Program-made: the position numbers and the translations under genes
Shown here: positions 27,826-37,481 of the stretch, in pieces
Numbering within the stretch: position 1 is the first letter of the stretch
Layout of the letters: each line of letters begins with the position of its first letter
Assembly (NCBI GenBank): GCA_023623175.1
Contig: JAMNXU010000031.1
Span: 1-64,000 of the forward strand
DNA: 64,000 bases
Direction: 5' to 3'
Source of the DNA: Bacillota bacterium
GTDB taxonomy: Bacteria; Bacillota; Clostridia; Acetivibrionales; JAMNXU01
Notes under the pieces: generated by a model
The model's database searches: none
Told to the model about the DNA's origin: nothing
Seen by the model: only the letters and a program-made list of their open reading frames with translations

Positions 27826-28410
27826 ATGAGTCTTGTACCGATAGTTGTTGAACAGACCAACCGTGGTGAGCGCTCCTACGATATTTTTTCAAGACTTTTG
27901 AAGGATAGAATAATTGTATTGAGCGATGAAATAAATGATGTTACCGCCAGCCTGGTTGTAGCGCAAATGCTGTTCCTGGAAGCCGAGGATCCGGAAAAGG
28001 ATATCCAGCTTTACATAAACAGCCCCGGCGGTTCAGTGACGGCAGGTTTTGCCATTTATGACACCATGCAGTATGTAAAGCCCGATGTGTCAACGATATG
28101 CGTCGGAATGGCCGCGAGCATGGGAGCATTTCTCCTTGCTGCGGGAGCCAAGGGTAAAAGGTTTGCCCTGCCGAACAGCGAGATCATGATACATCAGCCC
28201 ATTGGCGGTACAAGGGGTCAGGCAACGGATATAAAAATCCATGCAGAGCATATCTTAAAGATTAAGAATAAACTGAACAGGATACTGGCTGAAAGAACGG
28301 GTCAACCTCTTGAAAAGATAGAAAGGGACACTGACAGGGATTTCTTTATGTCTGCGGAGGAAGCCAAGGAATACGGAATTGTGGACGAGGTAATGGTCAG
28401 AAGAAAATAA
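27826..28410 (+). CDS. clpP: ATP-dependent Clp protease proteolytic subunit
   Basis: A 194-residue serine peptidase with the catalytic triad S98 (GMAASMGAF), H123 (MIHQP) and D172. The short N-terminus [20 protein letters not shown] is the usual ClpP start. GGGAGGCG precedes the ATG. It forms a double heptamer barrel fed by ClpX, encoded 13 nt downstream. A TATAAT at 27774-27779 may provide its own promoter. Confidence 0.99.
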   Translation: MSLVPIVVEQTNRGERSYDIFSRLLKDRIIVLSDEINDVTASLVVAQMLFLEAEDPEKDIQLYINSPGGSVTAGFAIYDTMQYVKPDVSTICVGMAASMGAFLLAAGAKGKRFALPNSEIMIHQPIGGTRGQATDIKIHAEHILKIKNKLNRILAERTGQPLEKIERDTDRDFFMSAEEAKEYGIVDEVMVRRK

Positions 28411-28423
28411 ACGAGGTGGAATA

Positions 28424-29719
28424 ATGTCCAGATATGACGAAAAGAAACAGCTAAAATGCTCTTTTTGTGGCAAATCGCAGGAGCAGGTCAGAAGGCTGGT
28501 TGCCGGTCCCGGAGTTTATATCTGTGATGAGTGCATTGAGCTGTGTTCGGAAATAATAGAAGAAGAGTTCGAGGATACAAGGATAGATTCCGAGCTTAAC
28601 GAGTTGCCGAAGCCAACGGAAATAAAGGCTATTCTTGACCAGTATGTCATTGGACAGGAAGAAGCAAAAAAGGCGCTGTCGGTTGCCGTATACAACCATT
28701 ATAAGAGGATTTACAGCGATTTCAAATCATCGGATGTTGAGTTGCAGAAGAGCAATATAGTTATGCTGGGACCTACAGGGGTGGGCAAGACGATGCTGGC
28801 CCAGACCCTTGCGAAAATTCTGAATGTGCCGTTCGCTATCGCTGACGCCACTTCTCTCACCGAAGCAGGTTATGTCGGCGAGGACGTCGAGAATATACTT
28901 CTCAAGCTCATACAGGCTGCGGATTACAATATTGAAAGAGCCGAAAAAGGCATTATATATATTGATGAGATCGACAAGATAGCAAGGAAATCCGAGAATC
29001 CTTCGATTACGAGGGATGTAAGCGGCGAGGGCGTTCAACAGGCGCTCCTCAAAATACTTGAGGGCACCATTGCGTCCGTTCCGCCCCAGGGCGGCAGAAA
29101 GCATCCGCACCAGGAATTTATCCAGATTGACACCACAAACATACTGTTTATATGCGGCGGAGCTTTTGACGGGATAGAAAAAATCATACAGAACCGCATC
29201 GGCAAAAAGGCCATCGGTTTTGGCGCCGAGATTGAAAACCGTAAGGAGAAGGACGTCGGTGAAATACTTAAGCATGTATTGCCGCAGGATTTGCTGAAGT
29301 TCGGGCTCATACCCGAGTTTGTCGGAAGGCTTCCCATTATCGTAACGCTGCATTCGCTCGACAAGGAAGCCCTGATACGCATTTTGACGGAGCCTAAAAA
29401 CGCCCTCGTGAAACAGTATCAAAAACTGTTCGAGATGGATGACGTGATACTGGAATTTGACGAAGGCTCCCTTGAGGCCATTGCGCAGAAGGCTATCGAG
29501 AGGAATACCGGTGCCCGCGGCCTGAGAGCGATCCTCGAAGAAATAATGCTCGATGTCATGTATACGATACCTTCATGCACGAATATAGAAAAGTGTATCA
29601 TAACGCGGGATACGGTTCTCAATAACAAGGAGCCGACACTCATATACAATGAAAACAGGAAGTCGCTAAAGAAGACTGCTAGCAAAAAAACGAGAGTAAA
29701 AAGAGAGTCAGTTTCCTAG
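28424..29719 (+). CDS. clpX: ATP-dependent Clp protease ATP-binding subunit ClpX
   Basis: A 431-residue AAA+ unfoldase. The N-terminal C4 zinc-binding domain (CSFCGKS...CDECIELC) is followed by Walker A GPTGVGKT, Walker [11 protein letters not shown], the IGF loop (KKAIGFGAE) and the arginine-finger region VGRLP. It unfolds substrates for ClpP and is co-transcribed with it. A terminator follows. Confidence 0.99.
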   Translation: MSRYDEKKQLKCSFCGKSQEQVRRLVAGPGVYICDECIELCSEIIEEEFEDTRIDSELNELPKPTEIKAILDQYVIGQEEAKKALSVAVYNHYKRIYSDFKSSDVELQKSNIVMLGPTGVGKTMLAQTLAKILNVPFAIADATSLTEAGYVGEDVENILLKLIQAADYNIERAEKGIIYIDEIDKIARKSENPSITRDVSGEGVQQALLKILEGTIASVPPQGGRKHPHQEFIQIDTTNILFICGGAFDGIEKIIQNRIGKKAIGFGAEIENRKEKDVGEILKHVLPQDLLKFGLIPEFVGRLPIIVTLHSLDKEALIRILTEPKNALVKQYQKLFEMDDVILEFDEGSLEAIAQKAIERNTGARGLRAILEEIMLDVMYTIPSCTNIEKCIITRDTVLNNKEPTLIYNENRKSLKKTASKKTRVKRESVS

Positions 29720-29731
29720 AAACGAAATAAA

Positions 29732-29760
29732 AAAGTGCCTTTTCAGGCACTTTTTTTATT
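29732..29760 (+). terminator. Terminator after clpX
   Basis: AAAGTGCCT (29732-29740) pairs with AGGCACTTT (29745-29753) and is followed by a T run. Confidence 0.92.
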
Positions 29761-29887
29761 TGCAGCCCATTAACGTTCTTTACGATTTTTCAGTTCAAAT
29801 TTTTTGCCAATTACGGGTAAAATGAAATAATTCTTAGCTGTGCTGGATAAAATATTCTCCGATGTCAATACTATAACAGGGAAATAT

Positions 29888-30099
29888 GATTTTACTGTAA
29901 AAACTCTATTTGCCAAAGATTCGTTGAAATCAGCAACGTCTCGCCTCGTGTCTAAAACGACCGGACAACATACGCGCCTCCTGCGCTAAGAGTGGTCCTT
30001 TCGCAGGCATCCGGCCTGCGAATCGTTTTCGACGCTGCGGCTCGACGGCTGATTTTGGCAACTCATCTTTAAAGCAAATTTAGTTTTTGCAGTAAAATC
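29888..30099. mobile_element. MITE-like element with 6-bp target duplication
   Basis: The 212-bp segment begins GATTTTACTG and ends CAGTAAAATC. Its first 78 bp or so and last 80 bp are imperfect inverted repeats of each other (for example AAAAACT...TTTGC...AAATCAGC...AAAACGA on both arms). It is flanked by the direct repeat AAATAT (29882-29887 and 30100-30105), as expected for a target-site duplication. It has no coding capacity. An exact copy of its right 85 bp lies at 47570-47654. This suggests a non-autonomous element moved by a transposase encoded elsewhere. It sits between the clpX terminator and lonB. Confidence 0.8.
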
Positions 30100-30164
30100 A
30101 AATATTGGTTTGCGGCCGGGAAGTTGCGACCAGCAAAGGCAAAAGGTACAAGAGGAGGATATTG

Positions 30165-31850
30165 ATGCTTAGCAGCACGCTTTTTATTATACAGTTTTTC
30201 TTTTCAGTGGTTATCGGCATCTATTTTTTGACATTGCTGAAATCCCAGCAGGTAAACAAGGGAGCAATAGAAAAGGAAGCCAAAAAGGAGCTGGAAAAGC
30301 TCAGGCGAATGAGGGAAATCAAGCTGACAGAGCCTTTGTCGGAAAAGACAAGGCCCACTTCCCTCGATGAAATCATCGGCCAGGAACAGGGATTGAAGGC
30401 CCTGAGAGCAGCGCTCTGCGGACCGAATCCGCAGCATGTCATCCTGTACGGTCCGCCCGGGGTTGGCAAAACTGCCGCTGCGAGGGTTATACTGGAAGAA
30501 GCCAAAAAAATGCCGATGTCGCCGTTTAAGAAAGACGCCAAGTTTGTAGAAGTGGACGCCACAACGCTGCGTTTTGATGAAAGGGGAATTGCCGATCCCC
30601 TGATAGGGTCGGTCCATGACCCCATATACCAGGGCGCAGGGGCATATGGCGTCGCCGGTATTCCGCAGCCGAAGCCGGGAGCCGTTACAAAAGCCCACGG
30701 AGGCATCCTTTTCATCGACGAAATAGGCGAACTCCACCCGATACAGATAAACAAGCTGCTTAAGGTACTGGAAGACAGGAGGGTATTTCTCGAAAGCGCG
30801 TATTATAATTCGGAAGACACCAATATTCCTTCTCACATCCATGAAATTTTCCAAAAGGGTCTTCCCGCCGATTTCAGGCTTGTGGGCGCAACTACGAGAA
30901 CGGCCGATGAAATTCCGCCGGCCATAAGATCAAGATGCGTGGAAATATATTTCCGGCCGCTGGTCGCGGAAGAAGTGGCTTCCATTGCGCGGAACGCCGC
31001 AAAAAAAGGAGGTTTTGACATCGAGGAAGGGGTTCCGGAGCTTGTGGCCAAATATGCCCAAAACGGCAGGGATGCGGTGAACATCGTACAGATAGCCGGC
31101 GGCATAGCCCAGGTAGAAGGCAAGGATAAAATAACAAGAAAAGACGTGGAATGGGTTATAGAATTCGGACATTACAGCCCGCGCATCGACAAGAAGATTA
31201 AAGTCGAAGAACGAGTGGGCTGCATTTGCGGAATGGCCGTTTACAGCGCGGCAACCGGGATGCTGATTGACATAGAGGCTACCGCTCTCAAGGCATCAGC
31301 CAGGGGGCAGGGCGTTATCAAGATAACAGGCATCGTCGAAGAAGAAGAGATGGACGGCAAGGGACACAAGCTAAAGAGAACGGGAACGGCCAGGGCGTCG
31401 GTGGACAATGTGATGACCGTGCTGAAGAAGTTTTTTGACATTGATTGCAGGGAATACGACATACATGTTAATTTCCCCGGGGGAATCCCCATAGACGGAC
31501 CTTCTGCGGGAGTGGCCATTGCGGTGGCAATATATTCGGCGGTAAAGAATGAACCCATACGAAGCGACATTGCGATTACGGGCGAACTGTCCATCCGCGG
31601 CAAGGTCAGGCCCGTAGGCGGCGTAACGGCCAAGATTGAGGCAGCGAAACTCGCGGGCATAAAAAAAGTGATTATACCGCGAGAAAACTGGCAGGAAACC
31701 TTCAATGAAATGGGCTTGGAAATCATACCTGTGGACGAAATAACCGAAGCCATGGAACATGTTTTCAGGAAGAGTTTCAAAAAACGCGAGGAAATACCTT
31801 TGCAAAATCCTTCCGTAACCGTGCTCAGTGCATCCGGCGCCCAAACATGA
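30165..31850 (+). CDS. lonB: LonB-type membrane-anchored ATP-dependent protease
   Basis: The ATG at 30165 has AGAGGAGGAT 6 nt upstream. The 561-residue protein has an N-terminal membrane anchor (about 4-24), a charged coil, an AAA+ domain (Walker A GPPGVGKT, Walker B GILFIDEIGEL) and a C-terminal Lon peptidase domain with DGPSAGV (catalytic S447) and the downstream Lys in KIEAAKLAGIKK. It lacks the large Lon N-domain, as in Bacillus LonB, which acts in sporulating cells. The usual partner lonA does not follow; uppP does. Confidence 0.95.
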   Translation: MLSSTLFIIQFFFSVVIGIYFLTLLKSQQVNKGAIEKEAKKELEKLRRMREIKLTEPLSEKTRPTSLDEIIGQEQGLKALRAALCGPNPQHVILYGPPGVGKTAAARVILEEAKKMPMSPFKKDAKFVEVDATTLRFDERGIADPLIGSVHDPIYQGAGAYGVAGIPQPKPGAVTKAHGGILFIDEIGELHPIQINKLLKVLEDRRVFLESAYYNSEDTNIPSHIHEIFQKGLPADFRLVGATTRTADEIPPAIRSRCVEIYFRPLVAEEVASIARNAAKKGGFDIEEGVPELVAKYAQNGRDAVNIVQIAGGIAQVEGKDKITRKDVEWVIEFGHYSPRIDKKIKVEERVGCICGMAVYSAATGMLIDIEATALKASARGQGVIKITGIVEEEEMDGKGHKLKRTGTARASVDNVMTVLKKFFDIDCREYDIHVNFPGGIPIDGPSAGVAIAVAIYSAVKNEPIRSDIAITGELSIRGKVRPVGGVTAKIEAAKLAGIKKVIIPRENWQETFNEMGLEIIPVDEITEAMEHVFRKSFKKREEIPLQNPSVTVLSASGAQT

Positions 31851-31858
31851 TTTTGTTT

Positions 31859-31880
31859 TTGAGAACCGTCCCCATTGTGA
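31859..31880. repeat. Fragment of the GGGAC repeat family
   Basis: GAGAACCGTCCCCATTGTG matches the core AGAGAACCGTCCCCGTGTC of the tandem repeat at 17461-17551. It is a single degenerate unit just after the lonB stop. Confidence 0.55.
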
Positions 31881-31930
31881 TAAAATCATAGGTGTGCTTC
31901 ATAGACATATACTAAAATGGGGAGGGTGCC

Positions 31931-32734
31931 ATGAATTTTTTTGAAGCTTTGTTTCTAGGGATTGTGCAGGGGTTGTCGGAGTTTTTGCCTATCAGCAGTT
32001 CGGGCCACCTGGTTCTTTTTCAGAAACTCCTGGGGATTTCGAAAGTCGGCCTTACATTTGAAATTGCCGTCCACCTGGCTACACTGTTGTCCGTAATCAT
32101 CGTGTTTCGCAGGGACATTGTTGAATTATTGAAACGGCCTTTTAACAAGCTGACGCTGATGATTGTCATTGCGACTATTCCGACCGGCGCCATAGGCCTT
32201 TTGTTTGACGACATTTTTGACAGGTTGTTTCAGACGGGAGCAACGCTGGGACTGGAATTCATACTTACCGGCGTAATTTTGTTGTTTGCCGAATCCTGCA
32301 GAAATAAACGCAAAAAACTGGATGACATGAACGTGGTTGACGCAGCGGTTATAGGCACGGCCCAGGGGCTTGCCATTCTGCCCGCTGTTTCAAGGTCAGG
32401 GCTGACGATAGCGGCAGCGCTTGTAAGGGGACTGGACAGAAAATTTGCTGCCAAATTCTCGTTTCTGATTTCGATACCTGCCATTCTCGGCGCAGCACTG
32501 AAAGATGTGCTTGACATCGTTGACAGCGGCGGCTTCAGTACAGGCATCGATCCGCTGGTTTTGGCCGGAGGGATGCTCGCGGCCGCTATTTCAGGTTATT
32601 TTGCCGTCAAGTTCATGGTCAGGATTCTGACCCAAAGGAATTTGAAGATATTCGCCTATTATGTTTTTGTTATAGGCGGGCTTGTGCTATTAGACCAACT
32701 GTTTTTCGGAAAATTTTTTGTTAAGCTTTTTTAG
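31931..32734 (+). CDS. uppP: Undecaprenyl-diphosphatase
   Basis: A 267-residue polytopic membrane protein with the two BacA/UppP signatures: GLSEFLPISSSGHL near the start and PAVSRSG in the middle. It dephosphorylates undecaprenyl diphosphate to recycle the wall-lipid carrier and gives intrinsic bacitracin tolerance when abundant. GGAGGG precedes the ATG. Confidence 0.97.
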   Translation: MNFFEALFLGIVQGLSEFLPISSSGHLVLFQKLLGISKVGLTFEIAVHLATLLSVIIVFRRDIVELLKRPFNKLTLMIVIATIPTGAIGLLFDDIFDRLFQTGATLGLEFILTGVILLFAESCRNKRKKLDDMNVVDAAVIGTAQGLAILPAVSRSGLTIAAALVRGLDRKFAAKFSFLISIPAILGAALKDVLDIVDSGGFSTGIDPLVLAGGMLAAAISGYFAVKFMVRILTQRNLKIFAYYVFVIGGLVLLDQLFFGKFFVKLF

Positions 32735-32858
32735 GACCTGATGCCCTGTATTAAACCGGGACTCTGGTACTATTAAAAGGAGTCCTAATCACTATATACA
32801 TAAAAAAGCATATTTGATATTTTTAAATTGAACATTAGCATTTCTCCTCTGGGAGCAT

Positions 32859-32880
32859 GGGGTAAACCACCCCGTTTTTT
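32859..32880 (+). terminator. Weak terminator between uppP and tsaD
   Basis: GGGGT (32859-32863) pairs with ACCCC (32869-32873), followed by G and a run of eight T. The stem is short but GC-rich. Confidence 0.6.
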
Positions 32881-32980
32881 TTATGCCTTCCTTTCGATTC
32901 CCTCGGTTGAAAAATGGGAATAATAAGTTTAATATATTAATGCTGTGAACATATTCGTAAAATCGAATGGAGACTTTGGC

Positions 32981-34009
32981 ATGGATATAAAAGGCGATTT
33001 TTTTGTATTGGGAATTGAAACAAGCTGTGATGAAACTTCCGCGGCGGTGGTAAGAAACGGCCGGGAAATTTTGTCCAATGTAATATCGTCCCAAACTGAC
33101 GCGCACAGGAAATTCGGGGGCGTCGTGCCGGAAATTGCCTCAAGAAAACACGTTGAGCTCGTAATTCCGGTAATAGACGAGGCGCTGAAGGAAGCGGGGA
33201 TTACACCGGAAAGGCTTGGTGCGATTGGAGTGACGTATGGCCCGGGATTGGCCGGGGCCCTGCTTGTTGGCGTTTCCGCTGCAAAAGCCCTGGCTTTTGG
33301 ATGGAATCTGCCGCTTGTGGGAGTGCATCACATTGAGGGGCATGTTGCGGCCAATTTCCTCGAGCATCGCGACCTCGAGCCTCCGTTCGTATGCCTTATC
33401 GTGTCCGGGGGCCACAGCCATATTGTTTATATGAAAGATTACGGTGAATTTGAAATTCTCGGGCAGACAAGGGATGATGCGGCCGGAGAGGCCTTTGACA
33501 AGATTGCGAGGGCACTGGGACTGGGTTATCCGGGCGGTCCCCAAATTGACAGGGCTGCAAGGGCGGGAAACAGGGACGCGGTAAAATTTCCGAGGGTATA
33601 TTTTGATGGAGAGTCCCTGGATTTCAGCTTCAGCGGGTTAAAGACGGCAGTTTTGAATTATATCAACGGCTTTGTCCAAAAAGGGGAGCCTGTTCCCGTG
33701 GAGGATATCAGTGCATGTTTCCAGGAGGCGGTTGTGGATGTGCTTGTGAACAACGCCTTTCGCGCTGTGAGACTCAAAAAGGCGCGGGAAATAGTCCTTG
33801 CCGGAGGAGTGGCTGCAAACTCAAGACTGAGAGAAAGGTTCAGGGAAGAGGCAGTATCCTGCAACTGCAGTTTTTATTATCCCAGTCCCGTTCTTTGCAC
33901 GGACAACGCGGCAATGATAGCGGCTGCAGCGTACTATGAATTCCGCAAGGGCAGGATTGCAGGGCTGGATCTCAACGCCGTTCCCGGCCTCAGGCTGGGA
34001 ACCCGTTAG
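32981..34009 (+). CDS. tsaD: tRNA N6-threonylcarbamoyltransferase TsaD
   Basis: The ATG at 32981 has GGAG 8 nt upstream; an earlier GTG at 32945 has no site. The 342-residue ASKHA-fold enzyme has [13 protein letters not shown], the metal-binding HHIEGH, SGGHSH, and [13 protein letters not shown] near the end. It carries out the final transfer step in t6A37 synthesis together with TsaB and TsaE from 15.7-16.9 kb. Confidence 0.97.
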   Translation: MDIKGDFFVLGIETSCDETSAAVVRNGREILSNVISSQTDAHRKFGGVVPEIASRKHVELVIPVIDEALKEAGITPERLGAIGVTYGPGLAGALLVGVSAAKALAFGWNLPLVGVHHIEGHVAANFLEHRDLEPPFVCLIVSGGHSHIVYMKDYGEFEILGQTRDDAAGEAFDKIARALGLGYPGGPQIDRAARAGNRDAVKFPRVYFDGESLDFSFSGLKTAVLNYINGFVQKGEPVPVEDISACFQEAVVDVLVNNAFRAVRLKKAREIVLAGGVAANSRLRERFREEAVSCNCSFYYPSPVLCTDNAAMIAAAAYYEFRKGRIAGLDLNAVPGLRLGTR

Positions 34010-34157
34010 TTTTCCCCAATGAAAAATGTTTATATGCATTGTATTTTGTCGAATTTGTTCAATGTTACAATTTGGAAACAGTCAGAAAATGTCTTTAGTA
34101 ATATAGTCCTATAATTGTTGTCCCAGTTTTCGACACGGTTGCTGTTGAAATTTGATG

Positions 34158-34240
34158 TGTGAATAATGTGGAAAAGGAAAAGAAATAACGATTTTTGTAA
34201 TATCGTGAAGTGTGGATAAGTATGTGGATATTGTGGATTT
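34158..34240 (+). promoter_or_regulatory. Cluster of DnaA-box-like 9-mers
   Basis: Two exact matches to the DnaA box (TGTGNATAA in this orientation) occur: TGTGAATAA at 34158-34166 and TGTGGATAA at 34211-34219. Three near matches lie in the same orientation: TGTGGAAAA at 34167, TGTGGATAT at 34223 and TGTGGATTT at 34232. All fall within 83 bp of AT-rich DNA after tsaD. There is no dnaA or dnaN nearby, so it is not the usual chromosomal origin. A titration or regulatory site is possible. Confidence 0.5.
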
Positions 34241-34433
34241 ATTACGGGATTTAAATTTGTTTAAGAACAGTGTTTTAATAAGCTTAAATACAGTTGATGG
34301 AATAAATGTTGCAAAATTGGCAAAAATTTTATCCCAAAATCATGACATTATGGCAGTTTATGATAATATATCTAAAAAATCACTGAAAATTACAAAATCA
34401 GTGATCTATAATAAAATTACCAGCATGAAATAA
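34212..34433 (+). CDS. Possible 73-residue protein of unknown function
   Basis: A GTG-started frame with a balanced mix of hydrophobic and charged residues (VDIVDLLRDLNLF, then a Lys-rich end). It has no clear ribosome site, and its first codons overlap the DnaA-box-like cluster. It resembles no family that I know. It may be spurious. Confidence 0.25.
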   Translation: MDKYVDIVDLLRDLNLFKNSVLISLNTVDGINVAKLAKILSQNHDIMAVYDNISKKSLKITKSVIYNKITSMK

Positions 34434-34460
34434 ATAAAATTACCGGGTAAAAAAGCTCAT

Positions 34461-34496
34461 TTAAAACAAAAACGCTGATTTTAAGCAAAATCAGCG
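34461..34496 (-). terminator. Terminator of the lytic transglycosylase gene
   Basis: CGCTGATTTT (34473-34482) and AAAATCAGCG (34487-34496) form a perfect 10-bp stem with a 4-nt loop. In the minus direction it is followed by TTTTTGTTTT. It lies about 100 nt beyond the stop codon. Confidence 0.85.
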
Positions 34497-34592
34497 AATA
34501 AAATACAGCAAATCAGTGACGGAAAACAGAACCAGTATTAAAAACAGCATTAAAGCGGTGATCCAAAAGGTGATCCGAAATAAAAAGCGGCT

Positions 34593-35270
34593 TTATTCAA
34601 TGCCGCTGTAAATCCGGTAATAACTCAGCACCTTATCAACATAATTCCTTGTTTCTTCATACGGCGGTATGCCTCCGTACCTGAACACGCTGTTTGGGCC
34701 GGCGTTGTACGCCGCAAGCGCGAGGGAAAGGTCCCCGTTGAACCGGTCCAGCTGTTCTTTCAGGTATCGCGTTCCGCCGTTTATGTTCTGCTCAATATCC
34801 CAGGGGTCATTTATATTAAGCGCTTCTGCAGTTTTGGGCATCAATTGCATCAAGCCCTGGGCGCCCGCGGGAGAGAGGGCCTCGGGATTGAAATCCGATT
34901 CCTGTTTTATAACTGCCTTTATCAGGTTGGGATCTATTCCATATTTTTCTGATGCTGCATAAATGCTTCTTTCAATTAGCTGCATCAAGCCGCTGTTTTC
35001 ATCAGGCACAACGCTGCTGCCTGGATAACGCCGACAGGCCGACAATGCCGATGTGTACAGCGAATTCGCCAGGAAATATGAGGCGTTTGCATAAGATTTG
35101 CCCGCTACCGTGCCAGCGGTGTTTTGGCGCGCCAAATCAAGGTACTGCCGGAACGAGTTATCTTCATTCTGCACTGCTTCGGCATTGCGAAAACCATTAA
35201 GTTTTACCGGAAGTCTTTCCTGGATCTCGGATATTTTTTGCCTGAATATTTCCGAAACTTTTATGGGCAT
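34593..35270 (-). CDS. Lytic transglycosylase (SLT domain)
   Basis: A 225-residue protein; the ATG at 35270 is preferred over one 12 nt upstream because GAGGTGG precedes it. The C-terminal half is a goose-lysozyme/Slt70-type domain: [22 protein letters not shown] (catalytic Glu in KQES), [26 protein letters not shown] and ALAAYNAGP. It cleaves peptidoglycan between MurNAc and GlcNAc. The N-terminal 110 residues have no obvious signal peptide, which is common in this clostridial group. Confidence 0.9.
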   Translation of the reverse strand: MPIKVSEIFRQKISEIQERLPVKLNGFRNAEAVQNEDNSFRQYLDLARQNTAGTVAGKSYANASYFLANSLYTSALSACRRYPGSSVVPDENSGLMQLIERSIYAASEKYGIDPNLIKAVIKQESDFNPEALSPAGAQGLMQLMPKTAEALNINDPWDIEQNINGGTRYLKEQLDRFNGDLSLALAAYNAGPNSVFRYGGIPPYEETRNYVDKVLSYYRIYSGIE

Positions 35271-35466
35271 TTTCCACCTCATACCACCATAATATTACTA
35301 TAATATTACCATAAATCTCCCACATAAAAAACTGGCTTAATGCCATTATACGGTGCAATAGCCGCATCGGCGAAAATTGCAAACGTCAGCCGGGATATAT
35401 TCGCAAATAATATATTTGCGAATAATATATTCACAAATAATAGATCGGACAATTTCGGAATAATTT

Positions 35467-35784
35467 TTACCCAACCTTTTCAGCTTCTTTTTGCTGGAAT
35501 TTGGAACAGGCGTTTTTCAACGATCCGTCAAAAAACCTGACTGAGAACAGGCGGCATACGCCTATTGTCATTTCGTCGGGGGTGTTGTTTTTTGTGACGA
35601 AGTGCTCGCAGTCAATGCATTTAGGCCCTTCGGATCTGGCGACGGTTTTTTTTACCGGCGCAAATTTGTGCCTGGAGCAGACATAATCAGGAGTAACGGC
35701 TCCCTTAATAAGACAGAATATATCGTCATTTACCGGAATTGCCATGCCTCTTATGCAGTTGCTGCAGCTTTTTTTCAGTTTCAA
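35467..35784 (-). CDS. Small cysteine-rich protein, probably zinc-binding
   Basis: The frame is open to 35817, but GGGAGG lies 8 nt before a TTG at 35784, giving 105 residues starting MKLKKSCSNCIRG. Eight cysteines are spaced CSNC...C...C...CIDC...C...C, suggesting two metal sites. I do not recognise the family. It is divergent from the PHP gene, with the two starts about 157 nt apart. Confidence 0.6.
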   Translation of the reverse strand: MKLKKSCSNCIRGMAIPVNDDIFCLIKGAVTPDYVCSRHKFAPVKKTVARSEGPKCIDCEHFVTKNNTPDEMTIGVCRLFSVRFFDGSLKNACSKFQQKEAEKVG

Positions 35785-35941
35785 TACAGGTTCCTCCCAC
35801 AAAATATGCTTTATCATAAGTACATTTCGGGTATATTTTATTATAGCATTGTTTGCTGCGATGTGGGATAATATGGGAAATAATACAGGGCTGGTTCAAT
35901 GTGTAAAAAAGTGTAATTGTCATTTCGGAGGTTTTTATAAA

Positions 35942-36796
35942 ATGAAAGGTTATGTGGACCTGCATACCCATTCAACGGCATCGGACGGGAGCATGGAGCC
36001 TGCAGAACTGGTTTTGTACGCCAGCAAATCGGGGATTGATGCCATGGCCCTTACCGACCACGATACCGTCGACGGGCTTGAAGAAGCGTTGGAATGGGGC
36101 AAAAAAACCGGTTTGGAGGTATTGGCCGGAGTGGAAATAAGCGCGGAGTTTGAAGGACAGCTTCACTTTCTCGGTTATTTCCCGGATGACAGGTACAGGC
36201 AGCTGGACGGTGTTCTTGCGGATCTCAGGAGAAGCCGGTACGAAAGGAATCCGAAAATCGTGGAAAAACTCAAGCGGCTGGGTATTAATATTTCCATGGA
36301 TGAAGTGGAGCGCGAAGCCACCGGTAACATTACGGGAAGATCCCATATTGCCAGGGTTTTGATGAAGAAAGGCTATGTTGAAAGTATAAAAGAGGCTTTC
36401 GACAAGTTCCTCGGAGAAGGGAAACCGGCGTACGTCGAAAAGGAAAAACTCAGCCCGCGGGAGAGCATTGCCGCAATTTCCAATGCCGGCGGCATACCTG
36501 TTCTTGCCCACCCGGGTTTGACAGGCCTTGGTGAGGAGCGCCTGGAACGGTTGGTGGCTGAGTGGCGGAATTACGGGCTGATGGGAATTGAATGCCACTA
36601 TGTTGAACACAGCCAGAAAGAGACGGAATTTTTCCTGGGGCTTGCAAGGAAATACGGTTTGATTGTAACCGGCGGCAGCGATTTTCACGGAAGTTTCAAG
36701 CCTGATATAGACATTGGCAGGGGAAAAGGCAATTTGAAAGTGCCCCGCGAGTGTTTTTTGAATCTGAAGGCGGCGTTTGCAGTGAGAGCGATATAA
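35942..36796 (+). CDS. PHP-domain phosphoesterase (RNase AM / YciV-like)
   Basis: The ATG at 35942 follows GGAGG. The 284-residue protein has PHP-domain metal motifs DLHTHST, ALTDHDT, EIS, AHPG and GGSDFHG. This layout matches the YciV/TrpH family, whose Escherichia coli member is a 5-to-3-prime exonuclease acting on short RNA and 3-prime,5-prime-bisphosphonucleotides. The exact substrate here is inferred from the family. Confidence 0.88.
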   Translation: MKGYVDLHTHSTASDGSMEPAELVLYASKSGIDAMALTDHDTVDGLEEALEWGKKTGLEVLAGVEISAEFEGQLHFLGYFPDDRYRQLDGVLADLRRSRYERNPKIVEKLKRLGINISMDEVEREATGNITGRSHIARVLMKKGYVESIKEAFDKFLGEGKPAYVEKEKLSPRESIAAISNAGGIPVLAHPGLTGLGEERLERLVAEWRNYGLMGIECHYVEHSQKETEFFLGLARKYGLIVTGGSDFHGSFKPDIDIGRGKGNLKVPRECFLNLKAAFAVRAI

Positions 36797-36981
36797 TGGA
36801 AGCAATGTAATAAATAATGTAATAAATAAAAATGAAAAATATAATATAAACGTTATAAATAGGAGTAGTGAGATAAATATATAAAAAAATAAATAAAAAT
36901 TAAAATAAAACAGGCGCCGGAAAATGTCAAAAGCGAAAATCGGAAAGAAAAAATGGGAAAGCGGAAAAAAAGAAACACAAA

Positions 36982-37019
36982 AGCAAAATAGCCCCGGTTG
37001 GGGGCGAGGCTATTTTGCT
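36982..37019 (-). terminator. Hairpin in a long intergenic region
   Basis: A 12-bp perfect stem (AGCAAAATAGCC at 36982-36993 with its complement at 37008-37019) has a G-rich loop. In the minus direction it is followed by TTTTGTGTTTC, so it is terminator-like for leftward transcription; in the plus direction there is no T-tract. The rest of 36797-37297 is AT-rich with no gene seen. It could end an unrecognised leftward RNA or simply be the end of the PHP transcript. Confidence 0.5.
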
Positions 37020-37297
37020 GATTGGTATAAGGGGTATTTATCAGGTCTACAATGTATCGGGTAATTGATACTGATCTTGGGACCGCTCCAAACTCGATGT
37101 AATTTGACGAATTTTGTTTCTTCCAGTTGTAATAATAAAACGAATTTTGTTAAAATTCAATGAATCAATAGACCTTTTTCAATAGGAAATTTTTCTTGGT
37201 TTTGTCCAGGGACTTTTTTCCTATACAATATCAGACCCAGATATATAATTATTTCATGCCAAAACATGTGGATGATTGTTCCAGGGCTTGTTTTCAC

Positions 37298-37325
37298 TTG
37301 ACATTGACGTCAGAAATGCTATAAT
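37298..37325 (+). promoter_or_regulatory. Strong predicted promoter of smpB
   Basis: TTGACA (37298-37303) and TATAAT (37320-37325) are both perfect, with a 16-bp spacer. The leader to smpB is about 150 nt. Confidence 0.8.
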
Positions 37326-37481
37326 ATCCTTGCAGATTTGTGTTCACTCATTAACAGCCTTCTTTGCCTGAGCAATAAATACTTTTGCAAAATCCCTTCT
37401 GTCCGGAAGGGTATTTTTATCAGTATTATTGCGGCAGTCGGGGGGACAAGGCAATCCGGCAGGGTATGGAAAGAGATAAGC

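Noticed and set aside
34158-34240. DnaA boxes considered as the chromosomal origin
   Set aside because: No dnaA, dnaN, recF or gyrase genes nearby and no change of gene direction around it.
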